This document shows, one piece after another, positions 62,263 to 64,000 of a stretch of DNA of 64,000 bases. The position numbers and the translations under genes were made by a program. Within the stretch, counting starts at the first letter, position 1. The number at the start of each line of letters is the position of its first letter. Under the pieces are notes generated by a model. The model searched no databases. It was not told the DNA's origin and worked only from the letters and a program-made list of their open reading frames with translations. The stretch lies in the NCBI RefSeq assembly GCF_000514775.1, contig NZ_AZWO01000025.1, positions 1-64,000 on the forward strand, read 5' to 3'. This stretch comes from Salinispora pacifica CNR114 (GTDB lineage: Bacteria; Actinomycetota; Actinomycetes; Mycobacteriales; Micromonosporaceae).

Positions 62263-63510
62263 GTGCTCGCTGACCGGCTGCCGCCCCACCGGGATTCCCC
62301 CGGCCGAGGCGGGACGGGCGCACCAGGCCCGGTGGCCCGCTGGGGCCGGACGGCACGGCACGGCCTTGCTGGGGAGGTCGGGCCGGCGCTCGTCGTGCTT
62401 GCGGTGAGTCTGTCGGCCACGGCCGTCATCGGCTGGGGGGACGGCGCGCCGCGCCCCCCGCTGCCGTTCGGCTATCTGCTGTTGGCCGCCGACGCCGCCC
62501 TGATCGCGCTGCGCCGCCGCTGGCCGTTGGTCATGCTCGCCGGCACGCTCGCGCTGTCCCTCACGTACCACGGTCTGAACTTTCCCGGCGGTGCGTTCAC
62601 CATCCCGCCCGCCGTGGCGATCTACTTCGCCGTCGTGTCGCGGCACCGGCTTGCGGCCGGGCTGACCGCCCTCGCCTTCCTGGCCGGGGTGTTCCTGTTC
62701 GGAACGCTGCACGACCGTGAGCCCAACACGCAGGGTGCGGTCTGGCTGGTCGCTTGGCTTTCGCTGATCATGGCGGTGGGGGAGGCGGCCCGCAGCCACC
62801 AGGAGCGGCTGCGTCAGGTGCAGGTGCGGGCAGCGCTGGCCGAGGCCACCCGTGAGGAAGAAGCCCGGCGTCGCGCGGTGGAGGAGCGGATGCGGATCGC
62901 CCGCGAGCTACACGACGTGCTGGCCCACCGCATCTCGACCGTGACGATCCAGGCCGGGGTCGCGGCCCACCTGATCGACCGCGACGTCGACCAGGCGCGT
63001 GCGGCGCTGCTGGCCATCCGGGAGACCAGCCGTGGTGTGCTCGTCGAGATGCGGTCGACGCTCGGCATGCTGCGCCGGGTTGACGAGGACGAGTTGCCCA
63101 CCGGTCCGGTGCCCGGCATGGCCGACCTCGACAGTCTCGTCCGGGACGCGGAGGCCAACGGGGTCGACGTCGCGCTCGACGTGGTAGACGTGGCCGACGT
63201 GCGGGCCGTCCTGCCGGCCAGCCTCGACCTCGCGGTCTACCGCATCGTGCAGGAGTCGCTGACCAACGTGATCCGGCACTCCGGCGCCGTCCGTGCCCGG
63301 GTCCGGATCGTTCACGAGCGCGGCGAGGTGGCGGTCGAGGTCCGGGACGACGGCCGCGGTGCGCCGCCCGAGCCGTTCCCGCAGGGTAACGGCCTGCTCG
63401 GCATGCGGGAGCGGGTAGTCGCGGTCGACGGGACCTTCGAGGCGCGCGGTGCCGTCGATGGCGGCTTCGTGGTCAGCGCCCGGATACCGCTGGGCGGCGA
63501 TTCCCGATGA
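62263..63510 (+). CDS. NarL/DesK-type sensor histidine kinase
   Basis: The 415-residue protein (GTG 62263) has four to five membrane segments (about residues 35-165), then a HisKA_3 dimerisation helix with the phosphoacceptor histidine near residue 218 (RELHDVLAHRIS), and an HATPase_c domain with the N-box YRIVQESLTNVIRHS and VEVRDDGRGAPPE. It phosphorylates the response regulator gene that overlaps its stop. The short extracytoplasmic loops suggest it senses the membrane, often an antibiotic or an adjacent ABC transporter. Confidence 0.93.
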   Translation: MLADRLPPHRDSPGRGGTGAPGPVARWGRTARHGLAGEVGPALVVLAVSLSATAVIGWGDGAPRPPLPFGYLLLAADAALIALRRRWPLVMLAGTLALSLTYHGLNFPGGAFTIPPAVAIYFAVVSRHRLAAGLTALAFLAGVFLFGTLHDREPNTQGAVWLVAWLSLIMAVGEAARSHQERLRQVQVRAALAEATREEEARRRAVEERMRIARELHDVLAHRISTVTIQAGVAAHLIDRDVDQARAALLAIRETSRGVLVEMRSTLGMLRRVDEDELPTGPVPGMADLDSLVRDAEANGVDVALDVVDVADVRAVLPASLDLAVYRIVQESLTNVIRHSGAVRARVRIVHERGEVAVEVRDDGRGAPPEPFPQGNGLLGMRERVVAVDGTFEARGAVDGGFVVSARIPLGGDSR

Positions 63511-64000
63511 TCCGGGTGATGCTGGCCGACGACCAGACCCTGGTACGGGCTGGTCTGCGTTCGCTGCTGCAGTCCGAGCCGGACATCGAGCTCGTCGGTG
63601 AGGCCGCCGACGGCGAGCAGACCCTGCGGGTCGCGGCGCAGGCACGACCGGACGTGCTGCTGATGGACATCCGCATGCCCCGGATGGACGGGATCGAGGC
63701 GACCCGACGGATCGCCGCTCAGCCCGCGCTGTCCGGCATCCGTATCGTCATCCTCACCACATTCGAGCACGACCAGTACATCTTTCGCAGTCTGCGGGCC
63801 GGGGCGAGCGGCTTCCTGGTGAAGGACATCGAGCCGGCCGCGCTGCTGCAGGCGGTGCGCGTGGTCGCCACCGGCGAGGCCCTGCTCGCACCGTCGGTGA
63901 CGCGCCGGCTGATCGCGGAGTACGCGGCGCGCAGCCACGAGCCGCCGGTGTCGCCCGACCTCGACCAGCTCACCGCCCGGGAACGGGAGGTGCTGGTACT
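63507..64000 (+). CDS. NarL-type response regulator (3' end outside the window)
   Basis: ATG 63507 overlaps the kinase stop (ATGA). The frame stays open to the window edge (164 codons). The receiver domain has D8/D9, the phosphoacceptor D54 (LLMDIRMP) and K106 (FLVKDIEP). The LuxR-type HTH begins (LTAREREVLV) at the edge. It would bind DNA as a dimer and probably controls the divergent ABC exporter. Confidence 0.95.
   Translation, partial: MIRVMLADDQTLVRAGLRSLLQSEPDIELVGEAADGEQTLRVAAQARPDVLLMDIRMPRMDGIEATRRIAAQPALSGIRIVILTTFEHDQYIFRSLRAGASGFLVKDIEPAALLQAVRVVATGEALLAPSVTRRLIAEYAARSHEPPVSPDLDQLTAREREVLV

Overview
The window is high-GC DNA with dense overlapping genes, GTG/TTG starts and actinobacterial families: an AfsR-type regulator, a DUF397/XRE-DUF5753 pair, NarL-type two-component genes and ISAs1 remnants. 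It most resembles a filamentous actinomycete, probably Micromonosporaceae. That placement is inferred from gene style; no species marker is present.

Positions 1-27,500 are ordinary and accessory chromosome. In order: the 3' end of a cell-wall hydrolase-like gene; a GNAT acetyltransferase; two secreted proteins (GH114-like and DUF4360-like); a hydrolase, a methyltransferase and a DUF4239 membrane protein; a DUF397 gene with a broken XRE partner; a small GntR regulator with two matching operator-like palindromes and a run of tiny coupled genes (8.8-9.8 kb); a five-gene FtsK/SpoIIIE cassette (10.4-15.3 kb); two secreted proteins flanking a nested palindrome; a 1040-residue AfsR-like regulator; a MerR-methyltransferase fusion; a DUF2786 protein; tRNA-Lys(UUU); transposase and regulator remnants; and TerC and NhaA transporters, the former behind a strong leader hairpin.

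Positions 27,636-57,990 hold a biosynthetic gene cluster. A 12-gene minus-strand operon starts at 40,903 and runs P450, arylamine N-acetyltransferase, fused PabA-PabB, PabC, AurF-type diiron N-oxygenase, class II DAHP synthase, then a whole mevalonate pathway (mevalonate kinase, diphosphomevalonate decarboxylase, phosphomevalonate kinase, type 2 IPP isomerase, HMG-CoA reductase, HMG-CoA synthase). The HMG-CoA synthase carries an apparent one-base frameshift. To its right are two small regulators (XRE and LuxR types), a geranyl-diphosphate C-methyltransferase-like enzyme, a second methyltransferase, a second P450, a polyprenyl diphosphate synthase, a UbiA prenyltransferase, a NodU/CmcH-type carbamoyltransferase, a third P450, a carboxylic acid reductase, a small unknown, an MFS exporter and a GMC oxidoreductase.

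Together they suggest that the shikimate branch makes p-aminobenzoate (PABA), the mevalonate branch makes a prenyl diphosphate that is C-methylated, and UbiA joins the two. The aryl nitrogen is then hydroxylated (AurF-like) and activated by acetylation (NAT), and P450s cyclise or oxidise the chain. This is the logic of benzastatin/virantmycin biosynthesis, here extended by carboxylate reduction, carbamoylation, O-methylation and a dedicated mevalonate supply. The product is probably a prenylated aminobenzoate-derived alkaloid that I cannot match to a known compound. A 17-bp box shared by two promoters in the cluster looks like the binding site of its own regulator.

Positions 58,000-64,000 hold a decayed HAF-repeat secreted protein gene, a MacB-type ABC exporter (permease and ATPase) and a divergent NarL-type sensor kinase/response regulator pair cut by the window edge.
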